Shown here one piece after another: positions 8,980-17,236 of a DNA stretch of 47,733 nucleotides (its first letter is position 1; every line of letters begins with the position of its first letter). This DNA is from Alphaproteobacteria bacterium (GTDB lineage Bacteria; Pseudomonadota; Alphaproteobacteria; UBA3830). The stretch lies in the NCBI GenBank assembly GCA_015062335.1, contig SUUU01000005.1, positions 1 to 47,733 of the forward strand, written 5' to 3'. The notes beneath the pieces were generated by a model, which was not told the origin of the DNA, made no database searches, and worked only from the letters and a program-made list of their open reading frames with translations. The position numbers and the translations under genes are program-made.

Positions 8980-9581
8980 TGGGAAAAAATCCCGGAAATT
9001 TATGGAAATCTGAATGTAAATTTGTCGCAGGAGCTTCATCGATAGCGCAAATTCCCGACAGTTTTTGCTTGAATGAGATAGCATTTGTCGGACGCTCTAA
9101 TGTGGGGAAATCGTCGTTGCTAAATTCATTGGTTGAGCAAAATTGTGCTCGAGTTTCCAAACAGCCGGGAAGAACTCAACAAATTAATTTTTTTTCGTTG
9201 GCGAATAAAATTATGTTGGTTGATCTTCCGGGTTATGGATATGCTGCTGTATCTAAGCAAACTCGACAAGTATGGGACAACTTAATTTTGCATTATTTAA
9301 CGACCAGAAAAAATCTCAAAAGAGTTTTTCTGTTAATAGATGTTCGACGAGGAATTAAGGACAATGATTTGGAAGTAATTCAGTTGTTGGATTCTATTGG
9401 TTTAGTTTATCAATTTGTATTGACCAAAATTGATAAAGTAAAAAACTATCAAGAAGTATCCGAAAGCATCCGAGAGGTTGCGACATCCCATCCTTCCGCT
9501 TACCCTGAGATAATTTGTACAAGTTCGGAAAAAGGTACCGGAATTTCTTTTTTAAAATCAGAGATCATAGAACTATGTTGA
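8979..9581 (+). CDS. engB: Ribosome biogenesis GTPase YihA/YsxC (EngB)
   Basis: Small TRAFAC GTPase required for large-subunit assembly. G motifs are in order: GRSNVGKSSLLN (G1), an RTQQINFF switch, DLPGYGYA (G3), TKIDK (G4) and SSEKG (G5). At 200 residues it is the normal family length. Its ATG overlaps the yidC stop by one base, so the genes are translationally coupled; yidC-engB adjacency is common in alphaproteobacteria. Confidence 0.97.
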   Translation: MGKNPGNLWKSECKFVAGASSIAQIPDSFCLNEIAFVGRSNVGKSSLLNSLVEQNCARVSKQPGRTQQINFFSLANKIMLVDLPGYGYAAVSKQTRQVWDNLILHYLTTRKNLKRVFLLIDVRRGIKDNDLEVIQLLDSIGLVYQFVLTKIDKVKNYQEVSESIREVATSHPSAYPEIICTSSEKGTGISFLKSEIIELC

Positions 9582-9660
9582 ATTCCATGCAAAATGAATT
9601 TGGTTTGATTTATCACTGTGTTTATAGTAGTAATTGTAATGAAATAGTATGGGGCGTTTT

Positions 9661-10932
9661 ATGCTAAAATTTCTTCGCTGTTGTTTTTACTTAAGTGTGT
9701 CGATGTGCGCTTCTGCATTAGGCAAAACCTCCCAAGAAGTCGAGTATCCGGGAATTATCGCATATGTTGATGAAGAGATTATTCTACAGCAAGACCTTAA
9801 TGAACGGATTAATATTATAAAAATGTCTGTCGGAGGCAGATATGATAGTGGCATGGATAAAACAGCACTAAATGAGTTGGTGTTGGAAAAAATTCGTTGG
9901 CATTTATTGAAAAAATATGCTCCGCCAAAAGGATGGACAGATCCGCGAGAGATCGAGGAAATTTATGAAAGTATCGCGAAACAGAACAACTTATCATCTG
10001 ACAAGTTCACTGTTGTACTTCAGAAGCAAAATATTGATGCTAAGAATTTCAAGCATAGCATAGAGGTAAATTTAGCATGGAATCGATATATTGAAGCCAG
10101 GTACGGCTCAGGAATTAACATTTCTCAACACGAATTAACAGAAATAAAAAAGGGAATAGAGACAAGAAAAAATCAGCCCGCATTTTATTTATCTCGGATC
10201 TATATTCCTGCTGATGATCAGACATTTAAGCAGGCAAGTGATGAAGTTCATCAAATTATGAGAATGTTAGATCGTGGCGCATCTTTTGCTGATCTCGCGA
10301 GAAGATATTCGCATAGTCCTGACGCTAAAGAAGGTGGAGATCTTGGCTGGGTGTCTCAAGGTGAACTCTCACCGGATGAAGCAAAGGTCTTGCCAACAAT
10401 GTCTATAGGAAAGTCTGCCGTTGTAAAAACTAATAATGGTTATTTTATCCTTTACTTAAAAGACAAAAAAGAAGCAGGACAAGATTACTCTGTTTCTGTA
10501 GAATTTGTACAAATTGCCGTGCCACGTCCGGAACTTGCGGGAGGACAAGACACTCGGCAACTATTGCTAAATCTGAAAAATCAATCTTCGAATATTGCGC
10601 AGCTAATGCAATCAGCTAAGAATATCGGTTGTTTCGTATCTCCATCTGTGAAGATGCAATTAGAAGCAATTAGCCCTGAATACAGAGAAATGATAAGATC
10701 TACAAATGAGGGTAAGTCCAGTTCTATTGGGTCAAATGAACAGGCGTTGTTTATCTTTTGTGTATTAAAGAAAATGAAGCGTAAAATTCCAGAAAAGACA
10801 GAAAATCAGTTAAAGCAGGATCATGTAAACATCCAATTGGCGCGTTGTTCTGCACAAAGTTTAAGGGAATTAAAATTAAAAGCTCATATCAGATATAGTG
10901 AGCAAGGATTGAAGATTTTGTCGCAAAACTAA
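9661..10932 (+). CDS. surA: Periplasmic chaperone/peptidyl-prolyl isomerase SurA
   Basis: Periplasmic chaperone that escorts unfolded outer-membrane proteins to the Bam complex. A signal peptide covers about residues 1-19 (LKFLRCCFYLSVSMCASALG). The N-terminal SurA domain (YVDEEIILQQDLNERI and a helical region to about 165) is followed by one clear parvulin domain (about 175-270) with DLARRYSHSPDAKEGGDLGW. A degenerate second parvulin-like stretch and a C-terminal helix follow. The ATG at 9661 is preferred over one four codons upstream because GGGG lies 6 bases before it. The total of 423 residues is normal. lptD, which usually precedes surA, and pdxA, which usually follows, are missing here; rsmA follows after 9 bases. 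Confidence 0.92.
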   Translation: MLKFLRCCFYLSVSMCASALGKTSQEVEYPGIIAYVDEEIILQQDLNERINIIKMSVGGRYDSGMDKTALNELVLEKIRWHLLKKYAPPKGWTDPREIEEIYESIAKQNNLSSDKFTVVLQKQNIDAKNFKHSIEVNLAWNRYIEARYGSGINISQHELTEIKKGIETRKNQPAFYLSRIYIPADDQTFKQASDEVHQIMRMLDRGASFADLARRYSHSPDAKEGGDLGWVSQGELSPDEAKVLPTMSIGKSAVVKTNNGYFILYLKDKKEAGQDYSVSVEFVQIAVPRPELAGGQDTRQLLLNLKNQSSNIAQLMQSAKNIGCFVSPSVKMQLEAISPEYREMIRSTNEGKSSSIGSNEQALFIFCVLKKMKRKIPEKTENQLKQDHVNIQLARCSAQSLRELKLKAHIRYSEQGLKILSQN

Positions 10933-10941
10933 AGGTTAAAC

Positions 10942-11769
10942 ATGAATTTGATAGCGGAGGATTTATCTCCGCATAAAATTTTCGAATTGTTTTATAATAA
11001 AGCAAACAAAAGATTTGGTCAGAATTTCCTTTTTGATGAAAAAATTAATCAAAAAATAATTTCAGCAGCAGGTGATCTTACAGATAAAGTTGTAATGGAA
11101 GTGGGGCCCGGACCTGGCGGATTAACTTTGGAGATATTAAAGCAGCCTATTAAAAAATTATACGTAGTAGAAACCGATCCACATTGGGTTAACGTATGGA
11201 ATCAATTATCTCCGCTTTTTAATGAAAAGCTACATGTAAGACATTGCGACGCCTTAAATTTTGACGAAACAAGTATTTCGCCTGATGTGATTATCTCAAA
11301 CTTGCCATACAATATCTCAACACAATTGTTATTGAAATGGTTAGAGCATTTAGAGCAATTTGAGCAACTGATTTTAATGTTTCAGAAGGAAGTTGCTGAT
11401 CGCCTTTATGCAAAAATATGCACAAAATCATATGGAAGGCTATCTGTTTTGTGTCAGTGGAAAGCAAAAGTAGAAAAACTTTTTGATCTTGAACCTGGAA
11501 GTTTTTTTCCTCCCCCAAAGGTAAAATCAACTGTTGTCAAGCTCACATCTCATACATCCGACATTACTTGTGATGTATATAAGTCATTTGCAAACTTGGT
11601 TGGAATGGCATTTTCACATCGTAGAAAAACCGTAATCAAATCTTTGAAACACTATTCGGATGATATTCCTTGTGTTTTGCATAAACTTGGATACAATGAA
11701 AATACTCGAGCCGAAGAAATTTCTGTTTGCGATTTTTTCAAATTATTTTGTATTCTTTCGGGACAGTAA
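10942..11769 (+). CDS. rsmA: 16S rRNA (adenine1518-N6/adenine1519-N6) dimethyltransferase
   Basis: S-adenosylmethionine-dependent enzyme that dimethylates two adenines in the helix 45 loop of 16S rRNA late in 30S assembly. Motifs: RFGQNFLFDE near residue 25, the SAM site GPGPGGLT near 55, VVETD near 77, and the catalytic NLPYNIST near 116. SFFPPPKVKSTVVKL near 190 and AFSHRRKTV in the C-terminal domain are also typical. Length of 275 residues is normal. Together with surA it keeps the ancestral surA-(pdxA)-rsmA order without pdxA. The downstream phosphoesterase ATG begins 1 base after its stop. Confidence 0.97.
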   Translation: MNLIAEDLSPHKIFELFYNKANKRFGQNFLFDEKINQKIISAAGDLTDKVVMEVGPGPGGLTLEILKQPIKKLYVVETDPHWVNVWNQLSPLFNEKLHVRHCDALNFDETSISPDVIISNLPYNISTQLLLKWLEHLEQFEQLILMFQKEVADRLYAKICTKSYGRLSVLCQWKAKVEKLFDLEPGSFFPPPKVKSTVVKLTSHTSDITCDVYKSFANLVGMAFSHRRKTVIKSLKHYSDDIPCVLHKLGYNENTRAEEISVCDFFKLFCILSGQ

Positions 11770-11770
11770 A

Positions 11771-12811
11771 ATGATAGTATCCTTAGCTGTTTTTACTATA
11801 TTAGCATTCACGGCAGGATGTATTTGTGCTAGAGGACTGCATGTCCTTTTTCAGCGATCTTGGATTAGTATCTCAGCGGTTTTATTGACAGTTACAGTTC
11901 CTCTTTCTGTTAATTTGAGAATGGATAATATTGTAAGAGTCATCGGACATCTGTATGTAGGATTTATATTGTATTTTTCAATGTGTTGTATGGTGATTTA
12001 TGCCACATATTTGTTTAAACCATCATTAAATTATCGACAATTATTAAAATACAGTTCAATCGCTGTTATTGCTCTGCTTGTCGTCGGATACATTAACGCA
12101 ATAAATCCAACATTAAAGGAAATCTCCATTAACGCTGATACGAATGCAAAAATTTGTTTTGTTTCTGATATTCATGTCGGATCGATTAACTCAAAAACAA
12201 TTATGGCTCGTGTTGTCACATTAATAAACCAATCAAATCCGGATATTGTAATCATAGGTGGTGATACAATAGATTTAAACGCTTTAACAAAATATCGAAA
12301 TGATTTCATTCAAACATTTTCTCAAATAACTCAAAAATTCCGGACCATAGCGGTCATAGGAAATCACGAAATATACACTGGCCTTTGTGAAAGTATAAAA
12401 TTGTTGGAAGATGCAGGCATAGAGGTACTTTTAGATCGCGCTGTTTCGTTTAAGAATTTTACGATCATAGGAAGATTGGATTGTTCGATTGCAAAGCGCA
12501 AAAAAATCCCTGATTTAATATCAAATACCGGTAAAAATACAATCGTCATCGATCACCAACCAAATGACATTTCAAACATTGTTGAAAATAATGTATTTTT
12601 ACATCTAGCGGGACATACTCATAGCGGACAAATGATACCTATGAACTTTATTGTGAATTTTGTATATCCAACAACAGGTATCTTACACAAATTCAAAAAT
12701 TCATATGTTTACATTTCGCCTGGAGCTGGATTTTGGGGCCCTCCTTTTAGAATAGGTAACCATCCTGAAGTAGTATTAATTCATCTTAAAACAGAGCATA
12801 AATGTAAGTAA
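11771..12811 (+). CDS. Membrane-anchored calcineurin-like metallophosphoesterase (YkuE/YaeI type)
   Basis: Four or five hydrophobic segments fill residues 1-115, then a soluble binuclear-metal phosphoesterase domain follows. The metal-binding signature is complete: SDIHVG, GGDTID, GNHEIY, the DHQP histidine and GHTHSGQ. The C-terminal YVSPGAGFWGPPFRIG-like segment (here YISPGAGFWGPPFRIG) is characteristic of the YkuE/YaeI branch, members of which have been linked to envelope lipid phosphate hydrolysis; the substrate here is not shown. I chose the ATG at 11771, just past the rsmA stop. An in-frame start inside rsmA would add 37 residues and is unlikely. No terminator is obvious immediately after it. 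Confidence 0.85.
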   Translation: MIVSLAVFTILAFTAGCICARGLHVLFQRSWISISAVLLTVTVPLSVNLRMDNIVRVIGHLYVGFILYFSMCCMVIYATYLFKPSLNYRQLLKYSSIAVIALLVVGYINAINPTLKEISINADTNAKICFVSDIHVGSINSKTIMARVVTLINQSNPDIVIIGGDTIDLNALTKYRNDFIQTFSQITQKFRTIAVIGNHEIYTGLCESIKLLEDAGIEVLLDRAVSFKNFTIIGRLDCSIAKRKKIPDLISNTGKNTIVIDHQPNDISNIVENNVFLHLAGHTHSGQMIPMNFIVNFVYPTTGILHKFKNSYVYISPGAGFWGPPFRIGNHPEVVLIHLKTEHKCK

Positions 12812-13031
12812 TTGTTCGTCGACAACAGCAATGAATCGGATAAAAAAGCGATCGCAAATCAAGAAGAACTGTTGCCTGGATTACAGGTAACCGTGATGTT
12901 GCAACTTTCAAGAAATTATACAGCAAATTCCACTTGTTTTTAAAAAATCTTTAAGTATACAATTGAATGATTCATCACACAAAATTACGTTAATCGTTCC
13001 TTAAGGATAAACACATACCCCTAAACAACTA

Positions 13032-13051
13032 AAAGCGCCTGAAGGCGCTTT
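13032..13051 (-). terminator. Rho-independent terminator of rpmB
   Basis: An 8-bp perfect stem AAAGCGCC/GGCGCTTT closes a 4-base loop. On the minus strand it ends CGCTTTTAGTTGTTT, giving a modest U tract. It lies 25 bases downstream of the rpmB stop. It may also stop leftward and rightward transcripts, because the plus strand reads CTTTC after the stem. Confidence 0.75.
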
Positions 13052-13076
13052 CAAATTAAAAGAAAAAACTAAAAAA

Positions 13077-13361
13077 CTAAGCGATGACTTTACTTTCTAA
13101 TACTTTCTTCATCTTCCTAAAACGTGGAGAAAGCAAACAATCGCAGGCACCCAATAAATAGTTATCGATGCCTCCGCTTTTTTCAACGGAACGTATAGCA
13201 TGAGTCGACAACCTAACCCTAACTTTGATCCCCAAAGTTTCGCTCAAAAACGAAACATTCTGCAAATTCGGCATAAACCTATGCCTTGTTTTATTGTTGG
13301 CATGGCTTACCCTATTGCCGTACAAAACTTTCTTACCTGTTAAAGGACAAATCCTAGCCAT
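13077..13361 (-). CDS. rpmB: 50S ribosomal protein L28
   Basis: Structural protein of the large subunit. Begins [20 protein letters not shown], the typical alphaproteobacterial L28 start, then [40 protein letters not shown] and a basic C-terminus; 94 residues. The ATG at 13361 is chosen because GAGG lies upstream and the family starts MARxC; two extra codons upstream (TTG ATT) are not needed. It is a single-gene unit, with a strong promoter at 13392-13420 and a terminator at 13032-13051. Confidence 0.97.
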   Translation of the reverse strand: MARICPLTGKKVLYGNRVSHANNKTRHRFMPNLQNVSFLSETLGIKVRVRLSTHAIRSVEKSGGIDNYLLGACDCLLSPRFRKMKKVLESKVIA

Positions 13362-13391
13362 AATCAAAACCTCTAAAACAACTTTGATTTT

Positions 13392-13420
13392 TGTATATCA
13401 AAACAATATAAAAATGTCAA
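13392..13420 (-). promoter_or_regulatory. sigma70-type promoter of rpmB
   Basis: On the minus strand a perfect TTGACA is followed after 17 bases by TATACA. The expected start would leave a leader of only about 25 bases before the rpmB ATG. Confidence 0.7.
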
Positions 13421-13431
13421 TAAACAAAACA

Positions 13432-13851
13432 TCACTCCACATCAAAATCAAAGTGCGTATCCGAAATACGGCTCATTTTTCAAAGTAAAATGCCACCATT
13501 CGGAATCAATACCATCAACCCCTGCCTCGCACATTGCGTCCCTAAGTATTTTTCTGTTCTTCTTTTGCTCATCTGTTAGACGAGAATAATTGCTATTTGA
13601 AATATCACTAAAAAAATCAAAAGCCCCCATATCCATAGATTCGCCATCTAACGCTACTATTGTCAAATCAACAGTGATTCCTCAAGATGGCCAGATCTTC
13701 CTGCAATATGATTTTTCATTAAGTTAGGCTTCTGTTCATCCGGATAAAAGCCGTTATTTCCAAGATCTTCCGGATCACTAATCCATGTTACACAATCATT
13801 AACTGCTTTTTCAAAAATCTCTACAGCCTCAATTAATGCACTCTGCGCATC
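13432..13851 (-). pseudogene. Decayed D-alanyl-D-alanine dipeptidase (VanX/DdpX, peptidase M15D)
   Basis: Three reading frames joined in order rebuild the C-terminal two thirds of a VanX/DdpX-type zinc dipeptidase. Frame one (about 13846-13684) gives AVNDCVTWISDPEDLGNNGF, YPDEQ and IAGRSGH, the last being the zinc His motif. A one-base loss near 13680-13687 shifts to the second frame, which gives GITVDLTIVALDG (zinc Asp), MGAFDFFSD and SEWWHF (catalytic Glu and zinc His). A second shift near 13461-13468 restores DTHFDFDVE and a stop at 13432, matching the family ending. The N-terminal third, including the DGYRP Arg, is absent and the remnant abuts the fimbrial subunit gene. The enzyme family cleaves D-Ala-D-Ala, so a peptidoglycan recycling or defence function has been lost. 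Confidence 0.85.
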
Positions 13852-14646
13852 TTATTGTTGCGTCATTAATCTGATAGTTAATTTATCTTTATAATCACCT
13901 TGCATTTTAAGTTTTTGCCCGGGATTTACCCGTAATTCAATACGGGCTTCAGATTTATCCGCCGATATCTTAAAGCTGTTGTCGTATTCAGAAATTGATT
14001 TACCATCTGCGACCACACTATAATTAATGCTATCCGGTCTTCCACTATTTTTTATATCTCTCTTCATACAAAAACCATTTTCAGAAACAATGTAAGCAAC
14101 CGTATCTTTCAACACATTAAAACTACAACTAACAATCTGATGTTGTGGTGTCACCATAGTTTTATCATCTATCCAAGAAATCGTACCAAAATCAACTTTG
14201 CGAGTATTCACATAAATCGAAACATATGGATCTATCTTAAATTTAATTTTATCCCACTTCCCACGCCAATTTTTATATATCCCCAAGTCACACTCAACGA
14301 AGAATATCTCATTTAATAAATCTTTATACTCCACTTCATAATCGACTTCCTTCTCAACGCCTGCATCATCAATTGGCAGCATTTTTATTATAAATTTCAA
14401 ATTTCCGTTTCCGGTTTTTATTATTGGTCCTTTAATTTGCACTCTAAACTGACGAATTACGGCATCACTTGCTTCCTCTTTTACTTCAAAAATATGATTC
14501 ACATCCGGAGTTACCAGAGTAACAGTGGCTGCATCATTAGAATACAAACAAAACAACGAATGCGCTGTACATATCAAAAACAAAACGTAAAAATTAATCG
14601 CTGTTTTGACAAACCAATGATCCAAGTTGAATGATTTCTTCAGCAT
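13852..14646 (-). CDS. Putative fimbrial tip/minor subunit of the chaperone-usher locus
   Basis: A 264-residue exported protein. After a polar start comes a hydrophobic export segment (about residues 15-36, FVKTAINFYVLFLICTAHSL), then a beta-rich domain. The C-terminus (LKMQGDYKDKLTIRL) resembles the GxYxDxxTVxL ending of pilin domains that are completed by donor-strand exchange. It is the last gene of the chaperone-usher-subunit series. The ATG at 14646 is preferred over one seven codons upstream because AAGGAG lies 7 bases before it; it overlaps the usher 3' end by 53 bases in another frame. I do not recognise a specific family. Assignment as tip adhesin rests on position, secretion signal, size and the ending motif. 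Confidence 0.6.
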   Translation of the reverse strand: MLKKSFNLDHWFVKTAINFYVLFLICTAHSLFCLYSNDAATVTLVTPDVNHIFEVKEEASDAVIRQFRVQIKGPIIKTGNGNLKFIIKMLPIDDAGVEKEVDYEVEYKDLLNEIFFVECDLGIYKNWRGKWDKIKFKIDPYVSIYVNTRKVDFGTISWIDDKTMVTPQHQIVSCSFNVLKDTVAYIVSENGFCMKRDIKNSGRPDSINYSVVADGKSISEYDNSFKISADKSEARIELRVNPGQKLKMQGDYKDKLTIRLMTQQ

Positions 14647-17227
14647 TTTTCGGCTCCTTAATTTCAATATGAATATCTTTGATACCCTCTACATTTAAGC
14701 TTAGCTTATACTTACCTGGCCGCAGCTCAGTTATAATAAACTCTCCATCTTCATTGGTAAAAAATATCGATGGTTTTATATCCGGATTATCCTGATGTAA
14801 AGCATATCCCGTAATTTGCTGGAATGGCTCTCCATTTTCATCGATTATTATACCCTGCGCTGCTAAAGTACCTTCGGCTACGAGATCTTCTACAAATCCG
14901 CGTTTATATTCTCCATATGCAGAAATTGTATCCTGTTTTATATCTACACGATTTTTAAATTTTGTTAAATCCAAGCGTGCTGACGTATACTGATTCCTGT
15001 ACACAGGAACAACTGCGCCGCCACCTAAGAATCCAGATTTAGTTGGATGCCCTATAAATTGAATAGTTTCGTTACTTAATGCCTTTTTAGGTGTAACAAT
15101 AACAAAGCCACCATCTGAATAATTACTGTTAGAAATCCCATAGCGACCATCAGCAAAATATAATGCTGATTCCACGCCTGCTGTGATGGTTTGATAATTC
15201 AAGCTGCTTCGAGAATATCCAAAATTACTTTTCAAGATAGAATTAGTATAATCAGCCTTCACATCCATTTCTTTTGATGAAGAATTTTGCTTTGCGGAAA
15301 CTTCATACCACAACCCTATATCTTTCAGATGTTGATCGATTGATATATATGAACTTCTTGAAGCATCTGATTTGGTCATCCCTGAACGCAAGTTAACATC
15401 ATTCTTAAATGACAAAGAACAATACAGACTGATTGATTTGTCCTTTTGCGCTTTCGTTCCATCTGATTTTTCAAAACTTAGATTTACGTTGGCACCGCTG
15501 AACCAATCATTATTCATTTGAAAGTATTTTGCTATACCAATGGACTGATGGCGATTACTTTCTCCATTATGAAATTTTCGCCTTGAAAAGTTGGCATGAA
15601 AATTTGTTGATAATAACCCATCAATATATATTCCCCACGTAGTCGTCGTGTTTTTACCCTTAACATTTTCTTCTTGTTTTAATATCGTCTTGGAATATTC
15701 CAAGCTTTTAGCGACCGCATAAGGTTTAAAAAAATTATCGGACCTTTCGAGTGATGCTGCTGCTCTTACAGCAACGGACTCTCCGACCTTGACTGACGGA
15801 GTGTCGTATTTTGCATAATAAACGTTTCCTTTTATTCTTTCTAATTCATTTTTGTAATCACTTTGAGCATATTTAATATCAAACGTCCCCAAGGTATTAC
15901 CATGACGTATTTCATAAGAATTCGTATATCCTGCTTTATTGCGAAGCATCCCGAATCCTAGCTCCGTAGAAAATAATAATCCGTATTTTAGTGTCGCAGA
16001 TAAAACCGGGTTATGCTTGTCGTATCTTCCTTTTTGAGCATTTCGAACCTCAGGATATCCGTAAGTTCCATCAAGTGTAAATTTACCTTTTGGTATAAAC
16101 GCACTTTCATAAAAATAGCTCTCATCAATATATTGTTCGCGTCCGGTATCATCGATAATTTTAATTCTAATATTATTCGTACCGTTGTTAAACGCGATAT
16201 CGTCAAATGTATAAGTTCCCGGGGCAACATTGGTTTTAGTCCTGATCAAATTGCCGTTAAAATACACTTCAACCGTACTTTTTCGTAATAATGTAACTTG
16301 TATAGGAGCGTTTATGTTGTCAACTTTTTCTCTGGAAACATCCTTATAAATATTTAATCCCCAAACTCTCGGAGGACTTTGATAACTTAGTGTGCGACTA
16401 AATACGTCTCCTAACCTAAACATCAAATCATGCTCCGGCCAATCATAAACTAATGCCGTATAATCTCGAACAAATTTCCCTTTATCTCTAGATAAAGAAG
16501 AATGCTCATAAGATACTTCTCCCTCTACGCATACCCCCCACAAATTAACTGCTGGACTCAATAAAAGATGCTGTTGAGTGTAACTCGAGTAAGACCTATG
16601 CCATGTTTCAGCCGCCCTAATATTGACAAATGCGCTAATGTTTGCAGGATGGGCACTTACCGGATAACTTTCTTTGCTCGATATTCTCCTCCCTAAACTT
16701 TGCGTTTTTTTCTTTTCCACCGGAAGCGAAATTTCTACTTGCAACGTCAATCTATTTAATTTTGTCGCCATATTCAGCTTATTGAGCTTATCAAATTCTA
16801 TAAAACCATCACTATCCTTATACTTATCCATGACATTAATGTCAGAATCTTTCAAAAATCTTTGTAACAGTTTCTTTAATGGTGCGACTTGAATTCTATT
16901 GTTTTCCCCAACAAAAACCGGAGCTTCTCCAGCTTGATCTCCATCTACCAGAACAGAACAATCCAACAAAATATCTTTTTCTGATTCAGCATCACCAAAA
17001 ATTTGTCGGTATAAATCTTCGTCTTCTTCATATGCAAAATCTGATTCATCCAATCCTTCAATTTTTATTTCTTTATCCGGATGAACCTCTTCGTACTCAG
17101 AATTAACGTTATCTACTTCACCATTTTTTGAAACATTATCCGAAGCATATACACCTCCGACAACGATCATTTCACAGATAAAAAAACTGAGAAGAAAAAT
17201 AATAAAGGTTGTCATTTTTCTTCTCAT
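14594..17227 (-). CDS. Outer-membrane fimbrial usher
   Basis: Forms the outer-membrane pore through which pilins are polymerised and exported. The 877-residue protein has a signal peptide (about 1-29), then an unusual acidic linker (about 38-88, many Glu/Asp). An N-terminal domain follows (about 88-170, ILLDCSVLVDGDQAGEAPVF), then a beta-barrel. The barrel is interrupted by the plug-like domain at about 308-385 with STVEVYFNGNLIRTKTNVAP, GTYTFDDI and a GTNNIRIKIIDDTGR segment. A C-terminal domain (about 797-877) with GEFIITELRPGKYKLSL ends it. Compared with the classical FimD layout it is complete. It lies 9 bases downstream of the chaperone gene. The subclade (archaic, alpha or other) needs a tree. 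Confidence 0.9.
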   Translation of the reverse strand: MRRKMTTFIIFLLSFFICEMIVVGGVYASDNVSKNGEVDNVNSEYEEVHPDKEIKIEGLDESDFAYEEDEDLYRQIFGDAESEKDILLDCSVLVDGDQAGEAPVFVGENNRIQVAPLKKLLQRFLKDSDINVMDKYKDSDGFIEFDKLNKLNMATKLNRLTLQVEISLPVEKKKTQSLGRRISSKESYPVSAHPANISAFVNIRAAETWHRSYSSYTQQHLLLSPAVNLWGVCVEGEVSYEHSSLSRDKGKFVRDYTALVYDWPEHDLMFRLGDVFSRTLSYQSPPRVWGLNIYKDVSREKVDNINAPIQVTLLRKSTVEVYFNGNLIRTKTNVAPGTYTFDDIAFNNGTNNIRIKIIDDTGREQYIDESYFYESAFIPKGKFTLDGTYGYPEVRNAQKGRYDKHNPVLSATLKYGLLFSTELGFGMLRNKAGYTNSYEIRHGNTLGTFDIKYAQSDYKNELERIKGNVYYAKYDTPSVKVGESVAVRAAASLERSDNFFKPYAVAKSLEYSKTILKQEENVKGKNTTTTWGIYIDGLLSTNFHANFSRRKFHNGESNRHQSIGIAKYFQMNNDWFSGANVNLSFEKSDGTKAQKDKSISLYCSLSFKNDVNLRSGMTKSDASRSSYISIDQHLKDIGLWYEVSAKQNSSSKEMDVKADYTNSILKSNFGYSRSSLNYQTITAGVESALYFADGRYGISNSNYSDGGFVIVTPKKALSNETIQFIGHPTKSGFLGGGAVVPVYRNQYTSARLDLTKFKNRVDIKQDTISAYGEYKRGFVEDLVAEGTLAAQGIIIDENGEPFQQITGYALHQDNPDIKPSIFFTNEDGEFIITELRPGKYKLSLNVEGIKDIHIEIKEPKNAEEIIQLGSLVCQNSD

Positions 17228-17236
17228 TAATTCACT

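Noticed and set aside
11660-11770. Longer N-terminus for the metallophosphoesterase inside rsmA
   Set aside because: It would overlap the conserved end of rsmA by over 100 bases, while an ATG lies one base after the rsmA stop and starts a membrane segment.
12812-13031. Possible small gene or gene remnant after the phosphoesterase
   Set aside because: Short frames exist (about 30-44 codons, for example one containing ITGNRDVATFKKLY), but none has a good start, ribosome-binding site or recognisable family. A decayed gene is possible but cannot be supported.
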